A stretch of 64,000 bases of DNA, taken from an uncultured Bacteroidota bacterium. Lineage in GTDB: Bacteria; Bacteroidota; Bacteroidia; Bacteroidales; P3. The notes beneath the pieces were generated by a model, which was not told where the DNA came from, did not search any database, and saw only the letters and a program-made list of their open reading frames with translations. The position numbers were made by a program, and so were the translations under genes. Location of the stretch: assembly GCA_902762805.1 (NCBI GenBank), contig CACWPQ010000003.1, positions 1 to 64,000 of the forward strand. The letters are read 5' to 3'. Positions 1-5,934 of this stretch are shown here, piece by piece (position 1 is the stretch's first letter; each line of letters opens with the position of its first letter).

Positions 1-64
1 CGCCTACTACGTCCGCATCACCGGCCAGCGCCAGCAGGCCGTGCGCAAGCTGATAGTGAAGTAA
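1..64 (+). CDS. C-terminal end of a probable T9SS-secreted protein (partial)
   Basis: Only the last 20 codons are in the window. They read AYYVRITGQRQQAVRKLIVK and then TAA. The pattern Tyr-Tyr-Val-Arg-Ile, a short turn, then a basic KLIVK end resembles the type A C-terminal sorting domain of proteins exported by the Bacteroidota type IX secretion system (usually G-x-Y-x-V-x ... K-x-x-V-K). A strong terminator hairpin follows 20 bp after the stop. What the protein does cannot be told from this piece. The T9SS reading rests on 20 residues and is an inference. Confidence 0.5.
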   Translation, partial: AYYVRITGQRQQAVRKLIVK

Positions 65-84
65 CCGGCCACACCAACGCCAAT

Positions 85-116
85 GCGGGCCCGAGCGACT
101 TGTCGCTCGGGCCCGC
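85..116 (+). terminator. Rho-independent terminator after the first gene
   Basis: Perfect 14-bp stem (GCGGGCCCGAGCGA and its complement) around a CTTG loop, followed by TGCTTTT. It lies 20 bp after the stop codon of the truncated first gene. Confidence 0.85.
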
Positions 117-140
117 TGCTTTTCCACACCCTCTACCCAC

Positions 141-221
141 CATTACCCATCGATGGGTAATAATGGGAAAAGGCCTAACTATTACCCTAGAGAACCCCTA
201 CCATCCCCCTACCGAACCCCC
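141..221 (+). repeat. Family A palindromic repeat, copy 1
   Basis: This 81-bp element begins with the perfect palindrome TTACCCATCGATGGGTAA (143-160) and continues with a tail containing AGGCCTAAC, TTACCCTAGAGAACCCCTA and CCCCCTACCGAACCCCC. The reverse complement of 49429-49509 matches it with only about three mismatches by eye. A third, more divergent copy lies at 5848-5926. It sits between a terminator and the DUF3467 gene. No open reading frame or transposase is associated with it. Confidence 0.8.
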
Positions 222-301
222 TTCATAAAATGGAAGATTTCAGTTTTTGGAAGCACAATAAAGTCGCCGTTTTAGCGTTATCATGGCAAAAATTATCACC
301 T

Positions 302-613
302 ATGGCAAACCAGAAAGAACAAAACCTCAAACTCACCATCGCCCCCGACGTGGCCCACGGCACCTACTCCAACCTGGCCGTCATCAGCCACTCGCCCTCC
401 GAAATCACCCTCGACTTCGCCCAGATGCTCCCCGGCACCGACGGCGCCGTCGTCCGCCAGCGCGTCATCATGCACCCCCTGCACGCCAAGCGCCTCCTGG
501 CCGCCCTGAACGACAACCTGAAAAAATACGAGCAGCAGTTCGGCTCCATCGACGAGCCGCGCATGATGCCCCAGGGCGACACCGTGCCCTATGACATCAT
601 CGGCAAAGCCTGA
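302..613 (+). CDS. DUF3467 family protein
   Basis: A 103-residue soluble protein starting MANQKEQNLKL, with the DUF3467 pattern: a short beta-rich protein containing GTYSNLAVISHSPSEITLDF, then a segment ending in a helix rich in Leu/Lys (AKRLLAALNDNLKKYEQQFG). The family is widespread in Bacteroidota and has no firmly known function. I chose the ATG that gives the normal family length; an in-frame ATG 72 bp upstream would add 24 residues that do not look like the family. The 3' end overlaps the next gene by 23 bp, so the two are probably co-transcribed and translationally coupled. Confidence 0.85.
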   Translation: MANQKEQNLKLTIAPDVAHGTYSNLAVISHSPSEITLDFAQMLPGTDGAVVRQRVIMHPLHAKRLLAALNDNLKKYEQQFGSIDEPRMMPQGDTVPYDIIGKA

Positions 614-1094
614 CGCCCGCTGGCTGGTGGAATGCGGCGAGTGGCCCACACTGGAAGCCCAGCGTGCGGCCGCCCGCTCCTTGTTGTCCCGCCTGCTGGG
701 CGGGGAGGTCTCCGTCGCCCACGACTCCCGTGGCGCCCCCTACCTGCCCGACCGCCCCGGCCTCTTCGTCAGCCTCAGCCACTGCCGCCGTGCTGTGGCC
801 GCTGCGGTAAGCCCTGAGCGCAGGGTGGGCATCGATGTCGAAAGCCGACGCCGCGTCAGCGACAGCCTCGTCGAGCGCGTCTGCAACCCCGACGAGCTCG
901 CCCTCGTCCGCGCCTCGGCCGACCCCACCATGGCCTTCCTCCGCCTCTGGACCCGCAAGGAAGCCGTCCTCAAATGCCGCGGCACCGGCATCCGCGGCTT
1001 CTCCAGCATGCAGTCCGCCCTCGCCGACGCCGACTGCCAAATCCTCGACATCGACTGCGCCTCCCCCGACGTGGTGGTATCCCTCGCCCTGTAG
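591..1094 (+). CDS. 4'-phosphopantetheinyl transferase superfamily protein
   Basis: A 167-residue protein of the Sfp/AcpS superfamily, which moves the phosphopantetheine arm of CoA onto a serine of carrier proteins. The two signature blocks are present: SLSHCRRAVAAAV followed by GIDVES (Mg2+/CoA site, residues about 61-84) and LWTRKEAVLKCRGTGI (W-x-x-KE-x-x-x-K, about 119-134). It is shorter than Sfp (about 225 residues), in the range of other single-subunit bacterial members. The target is not shown; an acyl carrier protein gene lies 12.5 kb away (13570-13806). The stop codon lies inside a palindromic repeat (1091-1118). Confidence 0.85.
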   Translation: MTSSAKPDARWLVECGEWPTLEAQRAAARSLLSRLLGGEVSVAHDSRGAPYLPDRPGLFVSLSHCRRAVAAAVSPERRVGIDVESRRRVSDSLVERVCNPDELALVRASADPTMAFLRLWTRKEAVLKCRGTGIRGFSSMQSALADADCQILDIDCASPDVVVSLAL

Positions 1095-1118
1095 GGACGC
1101 GGCGTGCCGCGTCCCTAC
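1091..1118. repeat. Family C palindrome between convergent genes; carries both stop codons
   Basis: GTAGGGACGCGGC and its exact complement flank a 2-bp centre. Each arm carries TAG: on the plus strand TAG at 1092-1094 is the stop of the phosphopantetheinyl transferase, and on the minus strand TAG (plus-strand CTA at 1115-1117) is the stop of tsaC. In RNA it would form a 13-bp hairpin, so it may also end transcription from both sides, though no U-tract follows. Related units lie inside tsaC at 1464-1531. Confidence 0.85.
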
Positions 1119-1708
1119 GGACGAATTACGAATTCCGTGCCGTCAGCCTCCACCTTGACGATGCGGCTGCCACGCCTCTCGCCGCTCAGGAATTCCTCCA
1201 GCGGCGGCACACAGTAGTCCACCCGCCGCTTCAGCTCCTCCTCTATATCATTATATATAATAGGGGAGGGGCGCCCCGAGAGGTTGGCCGAGGTGCTCAC
1301 CAGCGGTGCCCCCAGGCGGCGGACCACCTCCTGGCAAAAGGCGTGCCGCGGCACTCGGATGCCCAGCGTGCCGTCCTCGGCCGGCAGGTTGGCGGCAATG
1401 CCGTCACCCAGCAGCGGCCGCCAGATGCTTTCTGGAAGAATATAAGTAGTAGGGCGCTCTTCTGTAGGGACGCAGCGCGCTGCGTCCGTCAGCATCTCAT
1501 CGATTGCGGACGCAGCACGCTGCGTCCCTACGGAGTTCCAGAGCACCAGCATGCTCTTCGAGCGGTCGCGTTCCTTCAGCGCGTAGAGCCTCTCCACGGC
1601 GTCGGCCCGCCGCGCGTCGCAGCCCACCCCCCAAATGGTGTCGGTAGGGTAGAGGACAGTGCCCCCGGCGAGCAGAGTATCAACGGTTTGTTGTATTATA
1701 TTTTCCAT
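1115..1708 (-). CDS. tsaC: L-threonylcarbamoyladenylate synthase (TsaC/Sua5/YciO family)
   Basis: This enzyme makes threonylcarbamoyl-AMP from threonine, bicarbonate and ATP, the first step of t6A37 modification of ANN-decoding tRNAs. Seen: YPTDTIWGVGCDA near the N-terminus, LYALKERDRSKSM, the RPTTYILP strand, and STSANLSGRPSP, all typical of the YrdC fold. The protein is 197 residues, the single-domain form. I chose the MENIIQQ start; the frame stays open upstream for 24 codons but those are not family-like and would overlap the promoter. Oddity: residues about 60-81 (VGTQRAAS ... RCVPT) are encoded by a double palindromic repeat (1464-1531), yet overall spacing between flanking motifs looks normal. 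Confidence 0.9.
   Translation of the reverse strand: MENIIQQTVDTLLAGGTVLYPTDTIWGVGCDARRADAVERLYALKERDRSKSMLVLWNSVGTQRAASAIDEMLTDAARCVPTEERPTTYILPESIWRPLLGDGIAANLPAEDGTLGIRVPRHAFCQEVVRRLGAPLVSTSANLSGRPSPIIYNDIEEELKRRVDYCVPPLEEFLSGERRGSRIVKVEADGTEFVIRP
1464..1531. repeat. Family C double palindrome inside the tsaC coding sequence
   Basis: Two 20-bp palindromes (perfect at 1468-1487, one centre mismatch at 1508-1527) are joined by 20 bp and bounded by inverted GTAGGGACGC ends. It is built from the same unit as 1091-1118. It is read through in frame by tsaC, because the GTA codon is in phase there and the TAG is not. Confidence 0.85.
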
Positions 1709-1718
1709 GTTCACGCTG

Positions 1719-1726
1719 CAAAAATA
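1719..1726 (-). promoter_or_regulatory. Probable tsaC promoter (-7 element)
   Basis: On the minus strand the bases read TATTTTTG, matching the Bacteroidota -7 consensus TAnnTTTG, 10 bp before the chosen tsaC start codon. No clear TTTG -33 box was found. Confidence 0.5.
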
Positions 1727-1769
1727 CAAAAAAAAACGCCTCGGCGCTTGGTATATCCACTTTTTTTCG

Positions 1770-1777
1770 TATCTTTG
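1770..1777 (+). promoter_or_regulatory. Probable peptide-transporter promoter (-7 element)
   Basis: TATCTTTG matches TAnnTTTG; TTGG at 1748-1751 is a possible -33 box 18 bp upstream. It lies 60 bp before the transporter start and is divergent from the tsaC promoter. Confidence 0.6.
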
Positions 1778-1837
1778 CATATTATTATTATAGTATAAAT
1801 TAATTCAACAAATTATAAACCAAAAACTTACAAAATT

Positions 1838-3403
1838 ATGTTCAAAGGACACCCCAAAGGTCTAATCTGGGCAGCACTGAGTAACATGGGCGAGCGTTTC
1901 GGCTACTACATCATGAACGCCGTCCTCGTGCTGTTCCTCTGCTCGAAGTTTGGTCTCTCCGACGCAACGGCAGGCCTCATCTTCTCGGTATTCTATTTCA
2001 TGATCTACATCATGGCCCTCCCCGGAGGTATCATTGCCGACAAGCTCCAAAACTTCAAGGGCACCATCGCCACGGGTCTCATTGTGATGGCCGTGGGCTA
2101 TGTGATGCTCTCCATCCCCACCACCGTGACGCCCGAGAGCGCCACCGCCATGTTGGTGTTGATTTGCGCAGCGCTGCTGCTCATCACCATCGGTAACGGT
2201 CTCTTCAAGGGCAACCTGCAGGCCATCGTGGGTCAGATGTACGACAACCTCGAGGCCGAGGCCGCCAAGAAAGGTCCCGAAGCCCTCGCCGATGCACAAA
2301 GCAAGCGCGACCCCGGCTTCCATATTTTCTACGTATTCATCAACATCGGTGGCGTCTTCGCCCCCTTCGTGGCTCCCGCTATCCGCAGCTGGTGGCTGGG
2401 CAAGTTCGGCATGACCTACAACTCTGACCTCCCCGCCGTCTGCCACCAGTACCTTACTGGCAATATCGACGCCACTCAGATGGCCAACCTCACCCAGTGG
2501 ATGGAGGCTTCCAACACTGGCTTCGACCCCGCCAACATGCAAGCTGCCTGCGAGCAGTACCTTGAGGTGTTCAATACCGGTATCCACTACAGCTTCATCG
2601 CCTCGGTGGCCGCCATGCTTCTCTCCCTCCTGATCTTCCTCATCAGCAAGAAGATTTTCCCCAACCCCGCCAAGAAGGAGAAGAAGGAAGTGGTCGATTA
2701 CACCGCCGAAGAGCGCCAGGCCATGGCCAAGGACATCAAGCAGCGCATGGCTGGTCTCTATGCCGTGCTCGGCATCGTGATGTTCTTCTGGTTCTCGTTC
2801 CACCAGAACACCCAGTCGCTGACCATCTTCACCCGCAACTTCGTCAATTCCGACCAGGTGGCTCCCGAGGTGTGGCAGTTCCTCAATCCCTTCCTCGTCA
2901 TCTTCCTGACGCCCGTCATCATGTGGCTCTTCAACACCCCGTGGGGTCGCAAGTTCTCCACGCCCCGTAAGATTGCCATCGGTATGGGTCTGGCCGCCTG
3001 CGCCTACATCTTCCTCACCATCTTCAGCATGGTGGTCGGTTACCCCTCCGGCACCGCCTTCATGGCTCAGGACGCCACCGCCATCGCCGCCCAGAAGTGC
3101 GGCGCATGGGTGCTGATTGTTACCTACTTCTTCCTCACCGTGGCCGAGCTCTTCATCTCGCCGCTCGGATTGAGCTTCGTCTCCAAGATCGCACCCAAGC
3201 ACCTCCAGGGTATCTGCCAGGGCCTCTGGCTCACCGCCACCGCTCTCGGCAACCTCATCATCTTCCTCGGCGTCACCATGCTCAACTCCTTCGCCAAGCT
3301 GTGGTACACCTGGGCCGTCTTCGCCCTCATCTGCATCATCGCCATGGCCATCATGTTCGGCATGCTCAAGTGGCTCGAGCGCATCACCGCCAACCAGCAG
3401 TAA
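1838..3403 (+). CDS. POT/PTR2 family proton-dependent oligopeptide transporter
   Basis: A 521-residue inner-membrane protein of the major facilitator superfamily. The N-terminal SNMGERFGYYIMNAVLVL contains the ERFxYY motif of proton-coupled peptide transporters, and later segments (VAELFISPLGLSFVSKIAPKHLQGICQGLW) match the conserved PTR2 signature in the C-terminal half. About 12-14 hydrophobic helices are visible, with a charged loop (KKEKKEVVDYTAEERQ) between the two bundles. It imports di- and tripeptides using the proton gradient. It stands alone, with its own promoter and a terminator directly after the stop. Confidence 0.93.
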   Translation: MFKGHPKGLIWAALSNMGERFGYYIMNAVLVLFLCSKFGLSDATAGLIFSVFYFMIYIMALPGGIIADKLQNFKGTIATGLIVMAVGYVMLSIPTTVTPESATAMLVLICAALLLITIGNGLFKGNLQAIVGQMYDNLEAEAAKKGPEALADAQSKRDPGFHIFYVFINIGGVFAPFVAPAIRSWWLGKFGMTYNSDLPAVCHQYLTGNIDATQMANLTQWMEASNTGFDPANMQAACEQYLEVFNTGIHYSFIASVAAMLLSLLIFLISKKIFPNPAKKEKKEVVDYTAEERQAMAKDIKQRMAGLYAVLGIVMFFWFSFHQNTQSLTIFTRNFVNSDQVAPEVWQFLNPFLVIFLTPVIMWLFNTPWGRKFSTPRKIAIGMGLAACAYIFLTIFSMVVGYPSGTAFMAQDATAIAAQKCGAWVLIVTYFFLTVAELFISPLGLSFVSKIAPKHLQGICQGLWLTATALGNLIIFLGVTMLNSFAKLWYTWAVFALICIIAMAIMFGMLKWLERITANQQ

Positions 3404-3408
3404 CCTTC

Positions 3409-3437
3409 GATTCGGGCGCCCTGCGGGCGCCCGAATC
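3409..3437 (+). terminator. Hairpin terminator after the peptide transporter
   Basis: GATTCGGGCGCCC and its complement GGGCGCCCGAATC form a 12-13 bp stem around a short loop, 5 bp after the transporter stop. The following U-tract is weak (TTCC). Confidence 0.7.
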
Positions 3438-3448
3438 TTCCAACAGAA

Positions 3449-3473
3449 AACCCCGGGCCACAGGCTCGGGGTT
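3449..3473 (-). terminator. Rho-independent terminator after rpsU
   Basis: On the minus strand AACCCCGAGCC, a loop, and the complementary GGGGTT are followed by TTCTG. It lies 48 bp downstream of the rpsU stop. On the plus strand the same hairpin is followed by CTTCTTT, so it may act in both directions. Confidence 0.65.
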
Positions 3474-3520
3474 CTTCTTTCCAATGCGTGTCTCCAGTGT
3501 GGAGGCTGACTCGGAAGGGA

Positions 3521-3718
3521 CTACTTGTCCAACTCTTGCTGGCGCAACTGCTGGATGTAGATTGCCTTCAGCTTCTTCTCGCGGTTGACAACGCTGGGCT
3601 TGATGAACTGCTGACGACGGCGCATCTCTTTCACCACTCCGGTCTTGTCGAATTTGCGTTTCAGCTTCTTGAGGGCTCTCTCGAGGGTCTCGCCTTCTTT
3701 AATGGGAACTACGATCAT
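3521..3718 (-). CDS. rpsU: 30S ribosomal protein S21
   Basis: A 65-residue, very basic protein starting MIVVPIKEGETLERALKKLK, with KRKFDKTGVVKEMRRRQ in the middle, the standard bS21 sequence. It binds the 30S subunit near the anti-Shine-Dalgarno end of 16S rRNA. In Bacteroidota S21 belongs to the set of proteins reported to hide that sequence, which fits the weak ribosome-binding sites seen across this window. It follows rpmB by 72 bp on the same strand and may share its promoter. Confidence 0.97.
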   Translation of the reverse strand: MIVVPIKEGETLERALKKLKRKFDKTGVVKEMRRRQQFIKPSVVNREKKLKAIYIQQLRQQELDK

Positions 3719-3790
3719 TGTTAATACCTCTTTCTTGTTAAGGGTTAATAAATTGATTTATTAAGACGTTGTTACATCTTCTTGTTTGGG

Positions 3791-4030
3791 TTAGAACTGC
3801 AGGTGGCCAGCAGCGGCGGCATCGTTCAGGGCGGCTATGATGCCCTTCTTGTTGATGATGCGCATGCCCTTGGCGGACACTTTCAGCGTAATCCACATGT
3901 CCTCCTCGGGAATGTAGAACTTCTTGGTCTGCAGGTTGGGGGCGAAGGTGCGCTTGGTGTGGATGCGCGAGTGCGACACGTTGTTGCCGACAATCACTTT
4001 CTTTCCGGTGATTTCACATTTCTTTGACAT
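3791..4030 (-). CDS. rpmB: 50S ribosomal protein L28
   Basis: A 79-residue protein: MSKKCEITGKKVIVGNNVSHS at the N-terminus and RTFAPNLQTKKFYIPEED in the middle identify bL28. It is preceded by a well-formed promoter. L28 is commonly followed by rpmG (L33) and a small DUF4295 gene in Bacteroidota; here rpsU is the next gene instead. Confidence 0.97.
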   Translation of the reverse strand: MSKKCEITGKKVIVGNNVSHSRIHTKRTFAPNLQTKKFYIPEEDMWITLKVSAKGMRIINKKGIIAALNDAAAAGHLQF

Positions 4031-4096
4031 TGCTGTATACTTTTTATTGTTCTTTTACGTTATGTTTCCACGTTCTCGCCTCGGCGAAAACGGCTG

Positions 4097-4128
4097 CAAA
4101 AGTACTACCTTTTTCCGACATGACCAAA
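4097..4128 (-). promoter_or_regulatory. rpmB promoter
   Basis: On the minus strand TTTG (4125-4128) and TACTTTTG (4097-4104) are 20 bp apart, matching the Bacteroidota -33 and -7 boxes, with 66 bp of leader to the rpmB start. This is the best promoter match in the window. Confidence 0.75.
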
Positions 4129-4276
4129 CTCCCACCGCTGCAAAACCCGACTTTTAAACATTTTTAACATTTCGTTAATCATAACACACTGCAAACAAAA
4201 TAGTTGCGTAAAAGTTAAAAACTCTTTTTAACACTCTGTTTTCAAGCACTTACACGCGCATTTTACCCCTCTAGAG

Positions 4277-5335
4277 ATGGCATTTTCGCAAAAATTGGAC
4301 TCCTGGTACACCGACTTCGGACGCTCGCTCCCCTGGCGCGGCATCCGCGACCCCTACCGCATCTGGCTCTCCGAAATCATCCTGCAGCAGACCCGCATCG
4401 AGCAGGGGCGCGACTACTACCACCGCTTCCTGGACGCCTTCCCCACGGTGGCCGACCTCGCCGCCGCCTCGGAGGAGCAGGTGCTGCGCCTCTGGCAGGG
4501 GTTGGGCTACTACTCGCGCGCGCGCAATATGCACGCGTGCGCGCGATACATTATGGATGATTGCGGCGGACGCTTCCCCGACACCTACGAGGGCATCCTC
4601 CGCATGAAAGGCGTCGGCCGCTACACCGCCGCCGCCATCGCCTCCTTCGCCTTCCTACTGCCGCACCCCGTCATCGACGGCAACGTCTACCGCTTCATCA
4701 GCCGCCTCCACGGCATCGACACCCCCATCGGCACCGACGCCGCCTACCGCCAGTTCGAAGCCCTGCTGGACAAGCAGATCGACCGCCGCCGCCCCGACCG
4801 CTTCAACGCCGCACTCATGGACTTCGGCTCCCTGCAGTGCCGCCCCGCCCCCGACTGCTCCGCCTGCCCCTTCGCCGACGAGTGCGTCGCCCTGCGCACC
4901 GGCCGTGTCGCACTCCTGCCCGTCAAGGCGCCCAAGGCCAAGCCCAAGGACCGCTGGTTCTACTACCTCGTCCTCCGATGGCAGCACGGGGACGACACCT
5001 GCACCCTCCTCCATCCCCGCCAGGGCAACGACATCTGGCGCGGCCTCTACCAGTTCCCACTCCTCGAGTCCGACCGCGAACTCGACGAACTCGCACTCCA
5101 CGAGGCCCTCCAACGCTTTGTCAAAGATAATTTTCAATTTTCAATTTCCAATTTTCAATTCTCCCCCCCCCACCTCCACCAGCTCACCCACCGCACCATT
5201 CACGCCCTCTTCGCCCTCGCCGAATTGGCCTCGCCGCCGCCGCGAATGCCCGAAAATATGGGCGTTTTCTCCGCCGAACAAATAAAAAATATCCCCCTGC
5301 CTAGATTGATTGACAGATACTTGCATGGATTGTGA
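4277..5335 (+). CDS. mutY: A/G-specific adenine glycosylase MutY
   Basis: This enzyme removes adenine mispaired with 8-oxoguanine. The order of parts is: catalytic Glu in SEIILQQTRIEQ (residues about 34-45), helix-hairpin-helix MKGVGRYTAAAIASFAF (about 110-126), catalytic Asp in VIDGNVYRF (about 132-140), four iron-sulphur cysteines (about 188-203), and a C-terminal Nudix-like 8-oxoG recognition domain (HQLTHRTIHALFAL, about 300-313). At 352 residues it has normal length. Two oddities: the cysteine spacing is C-x5-C-x2-C-x5-C instead of the usual x6-x2-x5, and the C-terminal domain contains a low-complexity insert (DNFQFSISNFQFS) coded by a repeat next to a run of nine C. It is divergent from rpmB. 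Confidence 0.95.
   Translation: MAFSQKLDSWYTDFGRSLPWRGIRDPYRIWLSEIILQQTRIEQGRDYYHRFLDAFPTVADLAAASEEQVLRLWQGLGYYSRARNMHACARYIMDDCGGRFPDTYEGILRMKGVGRYTAAAIASFAFLLPHPVIDGNVYRFISRLHGIDTPIGTDAAYRQFEALLDKQIDRRRPDRFNAALMDFGSLQCRPAPDCSACPFADECVALRTGRVALLPVKAPKAKPKDRWFYYLVLRWQHGDDTCTLLHPRQGNDIWRGLYQFPLLESDRELDELALHEALQRFVKDNFQFSISNFQFSPPHLHQLTHRTIHALFALAELASPPPRMPENMGVFSAEQIKNIPLPRLIDRYLHGL
5129..5161 (+). repeat. AATTTTCAATT tandem array inside mutY
   Basis: Four imperfect copies of a unit like AATTTTC occur in a row, an abrupt A/T-rich patch in a GC-rich gene. They encode NFQFSISNFQFS in frame, between the catalytic domain and the conserved LTHR motif of the recognition domain. The patch looks inserted. 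Confidence 0.75.
5163..5171 (+). repeat. C9 homopolymer in mutY
   Basis: Nine consecutive C directly after the AATTTTC array, read in the Ser-Pro-Pro-His stretch. Runs of this length are prone to slippage, and any change not a multiple of three would truncate the recognition domain. Confidence 0.8.
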
Positions 5336-5369
5336 ATAATTTTCTGCCAGCCATGTCAGAAAAAAGTAG

Positions 5370-5377
5370 TACTTTCG
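5370..5377 (+). promoter_or_regulatory. Possible ssb promoter (-7 element)
   Basis: TACTTTCG is close to TAnnTTTG and lies 32 bp before the ssb start, in the spacer after mutY. No clear -33 box was seen. Confidence 0.4.
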
Positions 5378-5409
5378 CACCCTCATTTAACTCGAAGAAA
5401 AACGACATT

Positions 5410-5838
5410 ATGATTGGAGTAAACAAAGTTATCCTGGTAGGAAACGTAGGTAAAAACCCCGATGTAGTAACATTCCCCTCCGAGGGCTCCATGCCCGTCA
5501 AGAAAGCTTCTTTCCCCCTGGCCACCACCGAGGCGCGCCGCAACCGCGACAACGAGAAGGTCGAAATCACCGAGTGGCACAACGTCGTCTGCTGGCGCGG
5601 CCTGGCCGACGTCGCCGAGCGCATCCTCCACAAAGGGGCACAGATATATATCGAAGGCCGGCTGCAGAGCCGCTCCTGGGAAGACCGCGAAGGCAACAAA
5701 CGCCACGTCACCGAGGTCGTCGCCGACAGCCTCATCCTCCTCAACCGTCAGCGCAACGAGGAGAGCCAGCCCGTCACCAACCCACTGGTCGACATCCTCA
5801 ACGGCGACACCGCCCCCCTCGGCGACCTCCCCTTCTGA
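5410..5838 (+). CDS. ssb: Single-stranded DNA-binding protein
   Basis: A 142-residue OB-fold protein: MIGVNKVILVGNVGKNPDV at the N-terminus, then TEWHNVVCWRGLADVAERIL and KGAQIYIEGRLQSRSW, all standard SSB blocks. The C-terminus ends GDLPF, the hydrophobic tip that recruits replication and repair partners. I used the ATG at MIGVNK; an upstream in-frame ATG would add 26 residues lying over the promoter-like region. The gene follows mutY by 74 bp and is followed by a palindromic repeat that may act as its terminator. Confidence 0.95.
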   Translation: MIGVNKVILVGNVGKNPDVVTFPSEGSMPVKKASFPLATTEARRNRDNEKVEITEWHNVVCWRGLADVAERILHKGAQIYIEGRLQSRSWEDREGNKRHVTEVVADSLILLNRQRNEESQPVTNPLVDILNGDTAPLGDLPF

Positions 5839-5847
5839 AAAAAAGTA

Positions 5848-5926
5848 CCCCTATTTTCCCATCCATGGGAAAATAGGGGAAAGGGCCTAACAATTACCCT
5901 AGAGAACCCCTAGGGATCCCCTACCG
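5848..5926 (+). repeat. Family A palindromic repeat, copy 2
   Basis: CCCCTATTTTCCCAT and its exact complement form a 15-bp-arm palindrome (5848-5879). The tail GGCCTAACAATTACCCTAG with AGAACCCCTA matches copies 1 and 3. The stem sequence differs from theirs while staying palindromic. The element fills the space between the convergent ssb and pgi genes. Confidence 0.75.
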
Positions 5927-5934
5927 GGTACCTG

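Noticed and set aside
1862..3484. 540-codon open frame antisense to the peptide transporter
   Set aside because: It mirrors the transporter gene, has low-complexity Glu/Val/Gly composition and no family-like motif; it results from codon bias.
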